A DNA stretch of 64,000 bases, from NCBI GenBank assembly GCA_030653365.1, contig JAURZL010000007.1:498011-562010 (forward strand), read 5' to 3'. Positions 35,565 to 44,724 of this stretch are shown piece after piece. Below the pieces are notes generated by a model. That model was not told the DNA's origin and searched no databases. It saw only the letters and a program-made list of their open reading frames with translations. How positions within the stretch are numbered: position 1 is the first letter of the stretch; every line of letters starts with the position of its first letter. The position numbers and the translations under genes are program-made. Origin of the DNA: Anaerolineaceae bacterium. GTDB lineage: Bacteria > Chloroflexota > Anaerolineae > Anaerolineales > Anaerolineaceae.

Positions 35565-36518
35565 TTATGACAGGACTAATTTGTTTAGAATACTCTCTCC
35601 ATGAAAAATTCTTCTGATGATCTCAGCTAAAAGAGGTGCGATTGATATTTGTTCTATTTTGGAGCATTGTTTAGCTTTCTCAACTAAAGGCAATGTATTG
35701 GTTACGATTACTCGTTCTATTCTTGGATCATTATAAATGATATCAATGGCAGAATCCAATAATATCGGATGAGTAATGGATAGCCAGACTTTTTCTGTCA
35801 CACCCTGATCATATAAGGTGTCAATCTGTTTTAGTATGCTACCGCCAGCAATCATATCATCGATAATGATTGGTTTTTTACCTGCTACTTCACCAACGAT
35901 ATGAGTAACTTTCGTTGATGAAAAATCCTCCCGGCGTTTATGCATGATAGCTAATGGTAATCCCAACCTTTCTGCATATTTGCCAGCCAATGTAGCACGT
36001 CCGACATCAGGACTGACAATGATTGAATTGGTGAGGTCAGATAGACTGAGATGGTCACAAAGTGTTGGAATTGCAGAAATTGGATCAACGGGAATATTGA
36101 AAAAACCCTGAATTGCAGGATTGTGTATATCTAAGAAAGTCACCCGTGTTGCTCCTTGTTGTTCGATTAAATTGGCAATTACTCGTGCACTAATTGCTTC
36201 TCTTCCTTTTGACATTCGTTCTTGTCTTGCGTACGGGAAATATGGAATGATGACATTAATCTTATTTGCGCTAGCTCTTCTAAAAGCATCAATATATAGT
36301 AATAATTCGATAATTGCATCATTAACTGGTCTTGTTATCGATTGAATGAAGAATACATCGTGTTCTCTAACTACTTCATTTACGATTACATGAATTTCTG
36401 AGTCAGGAAGAAAAGTTGATATAGCATTACCTAAAGGAAGATTTAAATTGTCAGCAACGTCTTTTGCTAGTTGAATAAAACGTGATCCTGAGAAGATATG
36501 CAAAGGATGGCTATCCAT
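35565..36518 (-). CDS. prs: Ribose-phosphate pyrophosphokinase (PRPP synthetase), divergent loop
   Basis: Makes PRPP for nucleotide, His and Trp synthesis. 317 residues, usual length. Family segments are clear: FLPDSEIHVIVNE, QSITRPVNDAIIELLLYIDA, PYFPYARQERM and FLDIHNPAIQGFFNIPVDP. The PRPP-binding loop reads IIDDMIAGGSIL, one residue shorter than the usual DDxIDTGGT pattern, and the ribose-5-phosphate region reads VSPDVGRATLAG. These point to a divergent but probably active enzyme. AAGGA lies 8-9 nt before the ATG. It is first in a prs-degV-pseudouridine synthase run and divergent from zwf. Confidence 0.9.
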   Translation of the reverse strand: MDSHPLHIFSGSRFIQLAKDVADNLNLPLGNAISTFLPDSEIHVIVNEVVREHDVFFIQSITRPVNDAIIELLLYIDAFRRASANKINVIIPYFPYARQERMSKGREAISARVIANLIEQQGATRVTFLDIHNPAIQGFFNIPVDPISAIPTLCDHLSLSDLTNSIIVSPDVGRATLAGKYAERLGLPLAIMHKRREDFSSTKVTHIVGEVAGKKPIIIDDMIAGGSILKQIDTLYDQGVTEKVWLSITHPILLDSAIDIIYNDPRIERVIVTNTLPLVEKAKQCSKIEQISIAPLLAEIIRRIFHGESILNKLVLS

Positions 36519-36641
36519 AAAATATGTCCTTATAATTAAAAGGTGGAATTGTATCTACATTATATGTGAGATTATTTTTACAAAGATATCCTTAATGATA
36601 AAGCTTAAAGAAATCGATAGAAGATTCCAAGAAGAGGCAAT

Positions 36642-38150
36642 ATGGAAAATATCAATTCGAAAAATCTTGATAACCTAGAAAGAACTGCGTTAATAATTTT
36701 TGGAGTAACAGGCGACTTAACAAAAAGAAAATTGATCCCGGCAATTTATGAACTTTTTTATTCAAACCGGATTCCGGGCGATATTCATATAATTGGGTTT
36801 GCGCGAAGAGATTGGGATGACAATTATTTGAAAGATATGTTCATAGAATCGATTAATACATATTCTGACCAAAATAAAGAAAATGAAAAATTTGATCAAT
36901 TGTTTTCAAATGTGAACTATATTCAATCTTCTTTTTCTGAAGAGAAGGGATATGAAGAACTACGAACATACCTTGGAAAACAAAAAATAAAAAATGTTTT
37001 GTTTTATTTAGCGACTCCACCAGAATCCTATGAGACGATAATTGAACATATTGGCTTAAGAAAGTTAAGTCATTATGCAAGTGGTTGGACCAGAATTGTC
37101 ATTGAAAAGCCTTATGGGAGAGATTTAGAAACTGCTAAAAACTTAGAAAAACTTGTACATAGCGTGTTTGATGAAAACCAGATATACCGAATCGATCACT
37201 ATCTTGGAAAAGAAACAGTTCAAAATATCCTTGTATTAAGGTTTGCGAATGGTATTTTTGAACCCTTATGGAATAGACAATATGTCGATCACGTACAAAT
37301 AACTGTCGCTGAGACAGTTGGCGTCGGTACTCGAGCAGGTTACTACGAAAATTCTGGTGTTATTAGAGATATGTTTCAAAACCATTTGATGCAATTGTTA
37401 GCACTTACTGCTATGGAATCCCCGGTTGGCTTTACAGCAGATTGGGTACGTGATGAAAAAGTAAAAGTTCTTAGAGCATTAAGACCGTATGACGGCAAAG
37501 GGGTTTTAGAAAATACATTTCGGGCGCAATATACATCTGGTTATGTTAATGGAAAACGCGTCATTGGGTATAAAGATGAAGACGGAGTTACAAGAGATTC
37601 CATCACTGAGACTTATCTGGCAGCCAGGGTTTTTGTTGACAATTGGCGTTGGTCTGGTGTGCCATTTTATTTACGATCTGGAAAGCGCCTTCCAAAGAGA
37701 ATGACAGAAATAGCCATTCAGTTCAAACAGATCCCATTGTCATTATTTAATTGGCATAACATGGCTGGTGATGCTCCAAATGTTCTTGTGATGAAATTGC
37801 AGCCTGACGAAGGGATTAAATTAACATTCGGTGCAAAAATGCCCGGGCATGTAAATCAAATTTCACCCGTAGAAATGAATTTTGATTATGAAGAATCATT
37901 TGATATTAAGATTCCTGAAGCCTATGTCCGTTTAATTCAAGATGCGTTGTATGGTGATGCGACATTATTCACCCGATCAGATGAAGTGATTTCTCAGTGG
38001 GGCTTTATTAACCGAATAATTGATGGTTGGAAAGAAGACCCCAGAAAGTATTTACCTGTCTATGAAGCAGGCACATGGGGACCTCCAGGTGTTGATTTTT
38101 TTATCAAGGGAGATAATCGGTTTTGGAGAAATCCAGAGCCTCAAGCATAA
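36642..38150 (+). CDS. zwf: Glucose-6-phosphate 1-dehydrogenase
   Basis: Oxidises glucose-6-phosphate to 6-phosphogluconolactone, entry to the oxidative pentose phosphate pathway. 502 residues, normal length. The Rossmann motif is [16 protein letters not shown], and the substrate-binding active-site motif is [13 protein letters not shown] with the conserved EKPYGRDL upstream. An AGAGG site precedes the ATG. No pgl or gnd gene follows; the 3' end overlaps a convergent zinc-ribbon gene by 10 bp. Together with the neighbouring prs it supplies the pentose-phosphate branch. Confidence 0.96.
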   Translation: MENINSKNLDNLERTALIIFGVTGDLTKRKLIPAIYELFYSNRIPGDIHIIGFARRDWDDNYLKDMFIESINTYSDQNKENEKFDQLFSNVNYIQSSFSEEKGYEELRTYLGKQKIKNVLFYLATPPESYETIIEHIGLRKLSHYASGWTRIVIEKPYGRDLETAKNLEKLVHSVFDENQIYRIDHYLGKETVQNILVLRFANGIFEPLWNRQYVDHVQITVAETVGVGTRAGYYENSGVIRDMFQNHLMQLLALTAMESPVGFTADWVRDEKVKVLRALRPYDGKGVLENTFRAQYTSGYVNGKRVIGYKDEDGVTRDSITETYLAARVFVDNWRWSGVPFYLRSGKRLPKRMTEIAIQFKQIPLSLFNWHNMAGDAPNVLVMKLQPDEGIKLTFGAKMPGHVNQISPVEMNFDYEESFDIKIPEAYVRLIQDALYGDATLFTRSDEVISQWGFINRIIDGWKEDPRKYLPVYEAGTWGPPGVDFFIKGDNRFWRNPEPQA

Positions 38151-38731
38151 TTAGGCTTTTTACAATTCGGACATATTTTTTCGTTATTAGTCACTATGTA
38201 ACCGCAAAAACGACAGGAATTGGGCTGAATTCCTCCTAACGGTGCTCCACAGGCTATACAACTGGATTCACCAACAGGGTTGGGTGTGTCACAGAAATTG
38301 CAAATGTATCTTCTTAATCTTTCCGAAAGCTCAAAACTTGCTCCAAGATTGTATGCTGTTTGATTAATAATTGACCATATTTCATCACGTATCGAAAGAC
38401 TCTCAATATCCTGAGCTACGTCATCAATCCGGCCTAATAACGAGAGAGGATTTCGAATAGCACTTAGTGCTGTTTTCCCCAGACTTGCTGCAATACCCAT
38501 CCAGGATTGTTTACCAATCTGGATCATGACACCATCCTCAAATTTCTGTACAGAAATCCCGATCGAGGTTAATCCTCCTGATGATGCATTTCTTATTGAT
38601 GCGATCTGAACAATGATATTATCGCCTTCACCAATTTGTTGAACCCGATAGTTGCCACGATGAAAGTGAGCAAACAAAGCTTTTGATATATCTCCAGGTG
38701 TTATATTTCCGTGAAAAGTTTTATGTTCCAT
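38141..38731 (-). CDS. Double zinc-ribbon protein of unknown function
   Basis: 196 residues. The last 55 carry two CxxC-type zinc ribbons (ICNFCDTPN with SSCIACGAP, then SCRFCGYI with KICPNCKKP). The N-terminal 130 residues are a mixed alpha/beta domain I do not recognise, with no signal peptide. Two ribbons at the C-terminus suggest a protein- or nucleic-acid-interaction tail. A perfect TATAAT lies 6 nt before the ATG and there is no Shine-Dalgarno. The 3' end overlaps zwf by 10 bp. Confidence 0.75.
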   Translation of the reverse strand: MEHKTFHGNITPGDISKALFAHFHRGNYRVQQIGEGDNIIVQIASIRNASSGGLTSIGISVQKFEDGVMIQIGKQSWMGIAASLGKTALSAIRNPLSLLGRIDDVAQDIESLSIRDEIWSIINQTAYNLGASFELSERLRRYICNFCDTPNPVGESSCIACGAPLGGIQPNSCRFCGYIVTNNEKICPNCKKPNYA

Positions 38732-38737
38732 ATTTAT

Positions 38738-38743
38738 ATTATA
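38738..38743 (-). promoter_or_regulatory. -10 element 6 nt before the zinc-ribbon gene ATG (predicted leaderless start)
   Basis: Minus strand TATAAT is followed by ATAAAT and the ATG at 38731. The -35 region is weak. Confidence 0.45.
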
Positions 38744-38781
38744 ATCAAGCTATTCTTAAATAAGTGGTTTTTGGAGAATGA

Positions 38782-39399
38782 GTGGTAAAGAAGTTTTCAA
38801 TTTTGATTGGGATATGTATTCTAATTTCATTATTTTTAGGGGTTCTTAATGTAGACGCTTATCCTTTAGCCCAATTGCCTACAGTTTCCATCCCAACTGT
38901 TACCGGGACTCCATCCGGTGTAATTATTACAGTCCGTCCAAGCCAAAATGATGATTTTATTAATGTTCGTTCTGGTCCCAGTACATTATTCCCAGCCGTT
39001 GGTGTGCTTTTGGTTGGACAAACAGCACCTGCTTTGGGTCGTTCCCCTGGTGGCGAGTGGATTCAGATTGAATATCCTGGTGTTACGGGAGGAAAAGGGT
39101 GGGTTTTTACAGTTTTAGTGAGTGTATCACCTGGGGAATTGTCTATCGTTGAACCACCGCCAACCGTAACTCCGCAATTCACGGCAACGATTGATCCAAC
39201 ATTAGCAGCTCAATTTATTGTTACGCAACAACCAACTAGATTTCCAACTTATACTGAGCCTGCACCGCTTGTCATTCCAACGTATGTAGAAAGTACACCT
39301 AATCAATTACCAGGTGGCATACCCATGGGCATGGTCATTGTTGTTTTAGGGATTACTGGAATCCTGTTGACCCTTTTTTCTTTTATCCGGGTTCGTTAA
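38782..39399 (+). CDS. Secreted, membrane-anchored bacterial SH3-domain protein
   Basis: 205 residues. Signal peptide (about 1-26, cleavage near VDA), an SH3_3-type domain (about 50-115, FINVRSGPSTLFPAVG), a Thr/Pro-rich linker and a C-terminal transmembrane helix (about 180-202) ending in RVR. The SH3 domain is expected to bind cell-wall peptides or other envelope ligands. Start: GTG at 38782 with GGAG 5 nt upstream. The stop lies 4 bp from the stop of the convergent esterase gene. Confidence 0.85.
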   Translation: MVKKFSILIGICILISLFLGVLNVDAYPLAQLPTVSIPTVTGTPSGVIITVRPSQNDDFINVRSGPSTLFPAVGVLLVGQTAPALGRSPGGEWIQIEYPGVTGGKGWVFTVLVSVSPGELSIVEPPPTVTPQFTATIDPTLAAQFIVTQQPTRFPTYTEPAPLVIPTYVESTPNQLPGGIPMGMVIVVLGITGILLTLFSFIRVR

Positions 39400-39403
39400 T
39401 CAG

Positions 39404-40057
39404 TCAGTTATTAAAAAACTCGCGTAAATTACGCAGACAATTGGATCCAATTTTATGACCCAATTCTTCCTGGCAAAAAATGATGTCAGCGCCAGATTTT
39501 TCAAAATATTCTTTTAATTCCAGGGCTTTTTTAAATTCGACTAATTTGTCTTGGGTTCCATGAGCAATGTAATATTTTATTTTAGATAACGGTAGATCAG
39601 CATAATTTGGGGGATTAGCTGGCAAAAAACCTGCAAGTAAGGCTACTTTATTAATCGATTCAGGGAACAATTTACTTAGAACTGCACAGACCGCAGCACC
39701 TTGACTGAAACCGATTAAATTTAATTTCTTAATCGGAAATGAAGAAATTGTGATTTTCAATAATTCGAAAATTGAAGTGTGTAAAGCTGATGATACTTTA
39801 GCATAATCATTAAAAGTTGGCTTTCTCTTGGCGTGAATATCTACCCAGGCAAAGGAATTCTCACCTAAAACCACTGGACCTCTTGGAAAAATAGAAAGTT
39901 GATCTTTTGGTAAAGCTGTAGAAAAAATTGACATCGATTTTTCATTTCCAGACCATCCATGGATTAAACAAAAAACTTCTCCAGATTGATCATTTAATTG
40001 GGGGATAACTCGAAAGTAGAATGGATTGATCATTATGTCAAAAGTTTTATCATTCAT
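39404..40057 (-). CDS. Alpha/beta hydrolase, carboxylesterase/phospholipase type
   Basis: 217 residues with the nucleophile elbow NLIGFSQGAAV (G-x-S-x-G), an oxyanion segment LIHGWSGNEKSM, the acid in AHGTQDKLVEF and the His in EELGHKIG. This is the compact abhydrolase_2 architecture of carboxylesterases and lysophospholipases. There is no signal peptide, so it acts in the cytoplasm; substrate unknown. GGAG lies 8 nt before the ATG. It is divergent from smpB with a 70-bp gap. Confidence 0.88.
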   Translation of the reverse strand: MNDKTFDIMINPFYFRVIPQLNDQSGEVFCLIHGWSGNEKSMSIFSTALPKDQLSIFPRGPVVLGENSFAWVDIHAKRKPTFNDYAKVSSALHTSIFELLKITISSFPIKKLNLIGFSQGAAVCAVLSKLFPESINKVALLAGFLPANPPNYADLPLSKIKYYIAHGTQDKLVEFKKALELKEYFEKSGADIIFCQEELGHKIGSNCLRNLREFFNN

Positions 40058-40112
40058 TAATTGTGCTCCAACCGGATTGCTGCAACTATGATAAGTCTAA
40101 TTCTAAATGTTA

Positions 40113-40121
40113 TGTTAAAAT
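40113..40121 (+). promoter_or_regulatory. Extended -10 promoter of smpB, leaderless
   Basis: TGT followed by TAAAAT (extended TGn -10), then 6 nt (CACGCT) to the ATG at 40128. No Shine-Dalgarno and no clear -35. Confidence 0.45.
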
Positions 40122-40127
40122 CACGCT

Positions 40128-40583
40128 ATGAGTGGAATAAAAATATTAGCAAAAAACAGAAAAGCGAATTTTGAATATTTTCTTTTGGATAAATACGAAG
40201 CTGGTCTTGAACTTCAAGGTAGTGAAATTAAATCTATCCGAGCTGGTCAGGTTAGCATCGGTGAAGCATTTGTGCAAATAGAAAATTATGAAGCCTGGTT
40301 GGTTGATTCTCATGTAGCTAAATATGATGCAGCCAGTTTTTTTAACCATGATCCAAAGCGAAAAAGAAAATTATTATTACATAAAAAAGAAGTACTGGAG
40401 ATTTGGAATGAAATTAGACAAAAAGGTGTAACAGTAATTCCAACAATCCTGTATTTGAAAAATGGGAAAGCAAAAATTGAAATTGCGTTGGCTAAAGGTA
40501 AAAAAATGTACGATAAAAGAGATAGTATTGCCAAACGTGATCAAGAGAGAGAAATGTCCAGAAATCGAAAATTATCAGAATAA
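40128..40583 (+). CDS. smpB: SsrA-binding protein SmpB
   Basis: Binds tmRNA and brings it to stalled ribosomes for trans-translation. 151 residues, usual length. KILAKNRKANFEYFLLDKYE, the GLELQGSEIKSIRAGQ motif and the basic C-terminal tail (MYDKRDSIAKRDQEREMSR) are typical. The ssrA gene itself was not found in this window. It is the first gene of a plus-strand run: the next start is 9 bp downstream, and hutH follows after another 10 bp. Confidence 0.97.
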   Translation: MSGIKILAKNRKANFEYFLLDKYEAGLELQGSEIKSIRAGQVSIGEAFVQIENYEAWLVDSHVAKYDAASFFNHDPKRKRKLLLHKKEVLEIWNEIRQKGVTVIPTILYLKNGKAKIEIALAKGKKMYDKRDSIAKRDQEREMSRNRKLSE

Positions 40584-40592
40584 AAGAGTATT

Positions 40593-41297
40593 ATGATGTC
40601 TTTGTGGCCAGCTTTCTTCACTACTTTACTTTTATCCATTTTCTGGTTAAGGCTTATCGATTTTTTTGCTATTAAAGGAATAATTTCCCAAAAATTAAGT
40701 AGAAAAATTATTCATATTGGAACTGGCCCCATATTTGTCCTGTGCTGGCTTTTATTCCCAGAAGACCCTTTATCTAGATATTTTGCGGCTTTTATTCCAT
40801 TCTTAATCTCAATTCAATTCTTCCTTATAGGCATGGGAATCATCAAAGACCAGGCTTCAGTAGAAGCGATGTCAAGAACCGGAAATCCAAAGGAAATTCT
40901 TAAAGGACCATTTTTTTACGGGATAGTTTTTGTTCTGCTTACCATCATTTTTTGGAGAGATTCACCGATTGGAATCATCGCATTAATGATTCTTTGTGGT
41001 GGCGATGGTTTTGCAGATGTGATTGGACGAAGAATTCCATCTACTGCATTGAAATGGTCTCCTGGGAAATCAATGGCTGGTTCAATTGCTATGTTTTTCG
41101 GTGGCTTCATTTTTTCTGCTGTTCTACTGCATATTTTTATTAATAATGGATATATACAGTTAACTTTTACTGATTGTTTAATAAAAATCCTGCTTTTAAG
41201 TTTTATGGCGACAATTGTCGAATCGCTTCCAATCAGGGATTTGGATAACATAACTGTTCCAATGTCCATTGTAATTGTGGGATTAATAATATTTTAA
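40593..41297 (+). CDS. Integral-membrane phytol/dolichol kinase-like protein (VTE5/SEC59 type)
   Basis: 234 residues with about 6-7 transmembrane segments. SRKIIHIGTGPIF, MSRTGNPKEILKGP, ILCGGDGFADVIGRRIPS, GKSMAGSIAMFFGGF and ESLPIRDLDNITVP match the CTP-dependent phytol kinase/dolichol kinase/diacylglycerol kinase family, often annotated as phosphatidate cytidylyltransferase. It probably phosphorylates a lipid alcohol in the membrane. The nucleotide donor and lipid are inferred, not visible. A weak AAAAGAG site precedes the ATG. It sits tightly between smpB and hutH. Confidence 0.8.
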   Translation: MMSLWPAFFTTLLLSIFWLRLIDFFAIKGIISQKLSRKIIHIGTGPIFVLCWLLFPEDPLSRYFAAFIPFLISIQFFLIGMGIIKDQASVEAMSRTGNPKEILKGPFFYGIVFVLLTIIFWRDSPIGIIALMILCGGDGFADVIGRRIPSTALKWSPGKSMAGSIAMFFGGFIFSAVLLHIFINNGYIQLTFTDCLIKILLLSFMATIVESLPIRDLDNITVPMSIVIVGLIIF

Positions 41298-41307
41298 AGG
41301 AGTTTCG

Positions 41308-42858
41308 ATGATTTCTATTGATGGGCATCATCTTCAAATTGACGAAATTGTAAAAGTTGCACGAAACCATGAGAAAGTAATGATTTCTGTTGAGGGCACA
41401 AATAATATTGAGAAATCCTATGCATTAAAAAATCAAATTATAGCATCTAGTAAAGCAGTTTATGGGATAAACACAGGTTTTGGGATATTTGCAAATAAAC
41501 AAATCGCAAATAAAGATTCATCTCAATTAAGTAGAAATTTAATTTTGAGTCACGCGGTTGGAACAGGAGAACAATTTTCAAATGAAATTGTTCGGGCAGC
41601 CATGTTAGTTCGTGCAAATACATTGACAAAAGGTTTTTCCGGCGTGCGCATTGAAGTTGTTAATACCCTGATTGAAATGCTTAACGCAAATGTAGTTCCG
41701 GTTATTCCATCGCAGGGGTCTTTAGGTTCATCTGGTGATTTAGCACCATTGTCTCATCTAGCACTTGTATTCACAACCGATGAAAAGGATTTAGATGAAG
41801 ACTCTTGGTACGCTTATTATTTGGATCATAAACTTACCGGGAAAGAAGCGATGAAAAGAGCAGGAATTCCCAGGTTAGTTTTAGAATCAAAAGAAGGACT
41901 TGCGATTAATAACGGGGCAACATTTTCAGCGGCGATCGCTGCATTAAGCATCTATGATTCAAAATTGTTGTTTGATTTGGCAGAAATGTCTTTAGCATTA
42001 AGCCTGGAAGCGATGTTGGGTTGCAGTTCCGCATTTGATCACCGAATCCATGCAGCACGCGGTCAACTTGGTCAAATGGAAGCTGCCAACAACGTTCGAA
42101 GATTTATTGGAAATTCAAATTTAATTAATTCTACAGATAGAGTTCAGGATGCATACTCCCTTCGGTGTGCTCCTCAGGTTCAAGGAGTGGCAAGAGATAC
42201 TCTCCAGTTTATTTGGGGTATCATCGAACGGGAAATTAATGCTGCCACTGATAATCCTTTATTATTTACACCTGGGATTGCTTTATCCGGAGGGAATTTC
42301 CATGGCGAACCAATTGGTGTTGCTATGGATTTTCTCGGAATTGTTTTATCGGAGATTGCATCTATTTCAGAACGACGTATCAATCGTATGACGGATGAAA
42401 ATTTAAATGCAGGACTTCCACCTATGTTAGTGGACCATATGGATGCAGCAGGTTTAAATTCAGGTCTAATGATGCCACAATATACTGCTGCAAGTCTTGT
42501 GTTAGAAAATCAGACTCTTGCTCATCCAGATAGCGTTTTTTCGATACCTACATCTGCTGAACAGGAGGATCATAATGCTAATGCAATGAATGCCTGCAGA
42601 CATACATTGCAAATATTAAAAAATGCACAACATGTTATATCAATTGAATTTTATACCGCTGCAAGGGCGATTGATTTACGATTAAGAAATTTACCAGATG
42701 GCACTTTAGGCGATGGAACAAGATTGATTTATAAAATGATAAGAGACGTCGTACCGTATCAAGCAGGAGATGCACTTTGGTGGCCAGAAATTGAAAAAGT
42801 AAAACAATTAATACTGGGTCGTAATTTTCAAGAAGCGCTAGATTTCATAAAGAGTTGA
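41308..42858 (+). CDS. hutH: Aromatic amino acid lyase, histidine ammonia-lyase type
   Basis: Removes ammonia from histidine to give urocanate, using an MIO cofactor made from three of its own residues. 516 residues. HAL hallmarks: VYGINTGFG, LSHAVGTGE, DAYSLRCAPQVQG and QEDH. The MIO motif, normally GSVGASGDLAPL, reads GSLGSSGDLAPL (Ser141-Ser142-Gly143). QEDH is followed by NANAM instead of the common VSM, and AINNGATF replaces LLNGTQ. Substrate specificity is therefore not certain. AAAGGAG lies 5 nt before the ATG. No hutU, hutI or hutG accompanies it. Confidence 0.85.
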   Translation: MISIDGHHLQIDEIVKVARNHEKVMISVEGTNNIEKSYALKNQIIASSKAVYGINTGFGIFANKQIANKDSSQLSRNLILSHAVGTGEQFSNEIVRAAMLVRANTLTKGFSGVRIEVVNTLIEMLNANVVPVIPSQGSLGSSGDLAPLSHLALVFTTDEKDLDEDSWYAYYLDHKLTGKEAMKRAGIPRLVLESKEGLAINNGATFSAAIAALSIYDSKLLFDLAEMSLALSLEAMLGCSSAFDHRIHAARGQLGQMEAANNVRRFIGNSNLINSTDRVQDAYSLRCAPQVQGVARDTLQFIWGIIEREINAATDNPLLFTPGIALSGGNFHGEPIGVAMDFLGIVLSEIASISERRINRMTDENLNAGLPPMLVDHMDAAGLNSGLMMPQYTAASLVLENQTLAHPDSVFSIPTSAEQEDHNANAMNACRHTLQILKNAQHVISIEFYTAARAIDLRLRNLPDGTLGDGTRLIYKMIRDVVPYQAGDALWWPEIEKVKQLILGRNFQEALDFIKS

Positions 42859-42889
42859 CAAGTATTCTTTTTACGATTATCTTTTTGCT

Positions 42890-43993
42890 ATGTACTGGTT
42901 TTCGAAAAAATTTTCTAGAAGAGATTTATTAAAAGGGGTTATTGCATTCGGTGGGGCAATGTCCCTTTATCCCTGGTTAAATGTGAAAGCACAAAGTGTC
43001 AACTGGTCAGAATCTGAAAAATTGGGAAGAGTTTGTTCAGGTTTGGTTAATGTAAGAACAAAACCTTCTGTAAACGCTGAATCTGTTGGCATTTTATATG
43101 AGGATTCTGTTGTTGTTTGGTTGAGAGAGATTGTTGGTGAAATTCCTGGCGGTAGAATGAATGCTCGTTGGGTTGAGACTCCTGATGGCTATATATATGC
43201 TTCTTCTTTACAACCTGTAAAAAATAAACCAAATACTTTGGTTTCCGATATTCCAGATACAAGTATTGGAAAAGGATTTTGGGCTGAAGTGACAATCCCT
43301 TATGTTGATTTAATTCTGGATAATCCACCCAAAAGATCTCCGTGGTTGAAAGATGCGATTTATCCAAGATTGTATTACTCACAAGTCATCTGGATTGATG
43401 ATATAAAAACTGGTGATGATGGTGAAAATTATTATAGGGTTAATGAAAGGTACGGGTTTGGAGATATATTCTGGGCAAACTCAAAAGCGTTCAGAGCTTT
43501 AACTCAGGAAGATTTAGATCCAATATCACCTGAAGTGGAAAACAAAAAAGTATATGTAGATGCAACAACTTCCAGACAATATCTCACTTGTCTTGAAAAT
43601 GATATTGAAGTTTTTTATTGTCAAATCGCCTCTGGAGCCAAATGGAATACTGATGGCCAGATTGTCGAAAGTTGGGGTACACCACCTGGCGTGCACAGAA
43701 CCTGGAGAAAATCGATTTCTACTCACATGACGGGAGGAACAACCGGAGGTGGTTGGGATATACCGGGTGTTGGTTGGACAGTTCTTTTTTCCGGAACTGG
43801 CGTTGCCATTCATTCAACCTTCTGGCATAACGATTATGGAACGCCTTTGTCACGAGGATGTGTAAACGTTAAGCCAGAAGATGCTCAATGGATTTTTCGT
43901 TGGACAATGCCAGTAGTTACAAGTGATCCTGGTGATATAACCATTCCAATGCCTGGTGGTACCCTCATTGATGTCAGAGAATTTAGAGGATAA
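42890..43993 (+). CDS. Tat-exported SH3 plus L,D-transpeptidase (YkuD) protein
   Basis: 367 residues. A twin-arginine signal (SRRDLLKG followed by a hydrophobic stretch ending near residue 35) directs export. An SH3-like segment follows (about 45-108, SGLVNVRTKPSVNAESVG). The YkuD domain (about 220-350) has the catalytic signature: His in IHSTFWHND and Cys in SRGCVNV. Such enzymes form 3-3 or protein-linked cross-links in peptidoglycan. It directly abuts ccdA (stop at 43993, start at 43994), so export of a Cys enzyme and thiol-redox maintenance may be linked. Confidence 0.9.
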   Translation: MYWFSKKFSRRDLLKGVIAFGGAMSLYPWLNVKAQSVNWSESEKLGRVCSGLVNVRTKPSVNAESVGILYEDSVVVWLREIVGEIPGGRMNARWVETPDGYIYASSLQPVKNKPNTLVSDIPDTSIGKGFWAEVTIPYVDLILDNPPKRSPWLKDAIYPRLYYSQVIWIDDIKTGDDGENYYRVNERYGFGDIFWANSKAFRALTQEDLDPISPEVENKKVYVDATTSRQYLTCLENDIEVFYCQIASGAKWNTDGQIVESWGTPPGVHRTWRKSISTHMTGGTTGGGWDIPGVGWTVLFSGTGVAIHSTFWHNDYGTPLSRGCVNVKPEDAQWIFRWTMPVVTSDPGDITIPMPGGTLIDVREFRG

Positions 43994-44713
43994 ATGGATA
44001 TAACTTTAGGTTTAGCTTTTTTAGCTGGTTTAGCATCATTTTTGTCCCCTTGTGTTTTTTCATTAGTGCCTGCCTATATCAGTTATTTAAGTGGACGTTC
44101 TATCGCAGTTCTAAAGTCGGATGAATCCCACCAATTTAAATTAGAGACATTTTCACATGGTGTTGCATTTGTTATGGGTTTCAGTCTGGTGTTTATCTCA
44201 CTTGGCGCAACAGCTTCCGCTTTAGGTGGATTGTTATACAACTTGAGATGGTTGTTGGCAAAAATTGGAGGATTGATTGTAATAATTTTTGGCCTCCACA
44301 TGACAGGAATTTTACGAATACCTTTTTTGGAAAATGATTTACGAATTCAAAACAAAGCCCAGAAGAATAGATCCTATTTGTCGTCATTGTTAATGGGAGT
44401 ATTCTTTTCTGCTGGTTGGTCACCATGTGTGGGTCCGGTACTAGGCGCAATTCTCACCCTTGCTGTTGGAGGTGGGTCAATTCTGGAAGGAACTAAATTG
44501 CTGTCAGCCTATTCTGCAGGATTAGCGATACCTTTTTTGTTGGCAGCTTTGGGAATTGGATGGGTTGTAAAAATTATAAAAAAATATGGTAAGGCCATGC
44601 ATTATGTCGAGATTGTCATGGGAGTGATTTTGATTGTAATTGGCGGAATGCTTTTCTTTGGCACTTTGGAAACACTCAATAGGTTTGGCGTCTTTGTGGA
44701 TTTTGGTTTATAA
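43994..44713 (+). CDS. ccdA: Cytochrome c biogenesis protein CcdA (DsbD membrane domain family)
   Basis: Transfers reducing equivalents across the membrane to extracytoplasmic thiol proteins. 239 residues with 6 transmembrane helices. Two conserved Pro-Cys sites are present: SFLSPCVFSLVPAY in helix 1 and SAGWSPCVGPVLGAIL in helix 4; these cysteines form the redox pair. The ATG follows immediately after the YkuD stop, implying translational coupling. No ResA/CcsX or cytochrome genes are adjacent, so its client could be the upstream Cys transpeptidase (inference). Confidence 0.92.
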   Translation: MDITLGLAFLAGLASFLSPCVFSLVPAYISYLSGRSIAVLKSDESHQFKLETFSHGVAFVMGFSLVFISLGATASALGGLLYNLRWLLAKIGGLIVIIFGLHMTGILRIPFLENDLRIQNKAQKNRSYLSSLLMGVFFSAGWSPCVGPVLGAILTLAVGGGSILEGTKLLSAYSAGLAIPFLLAALGIGWVVKIIKKYGKAMHYVEIVMGVILIVIGGMLFFGTLETLNRFGVFVDFGL

Positions 44714-44724
44714 AAGGATAGAAA

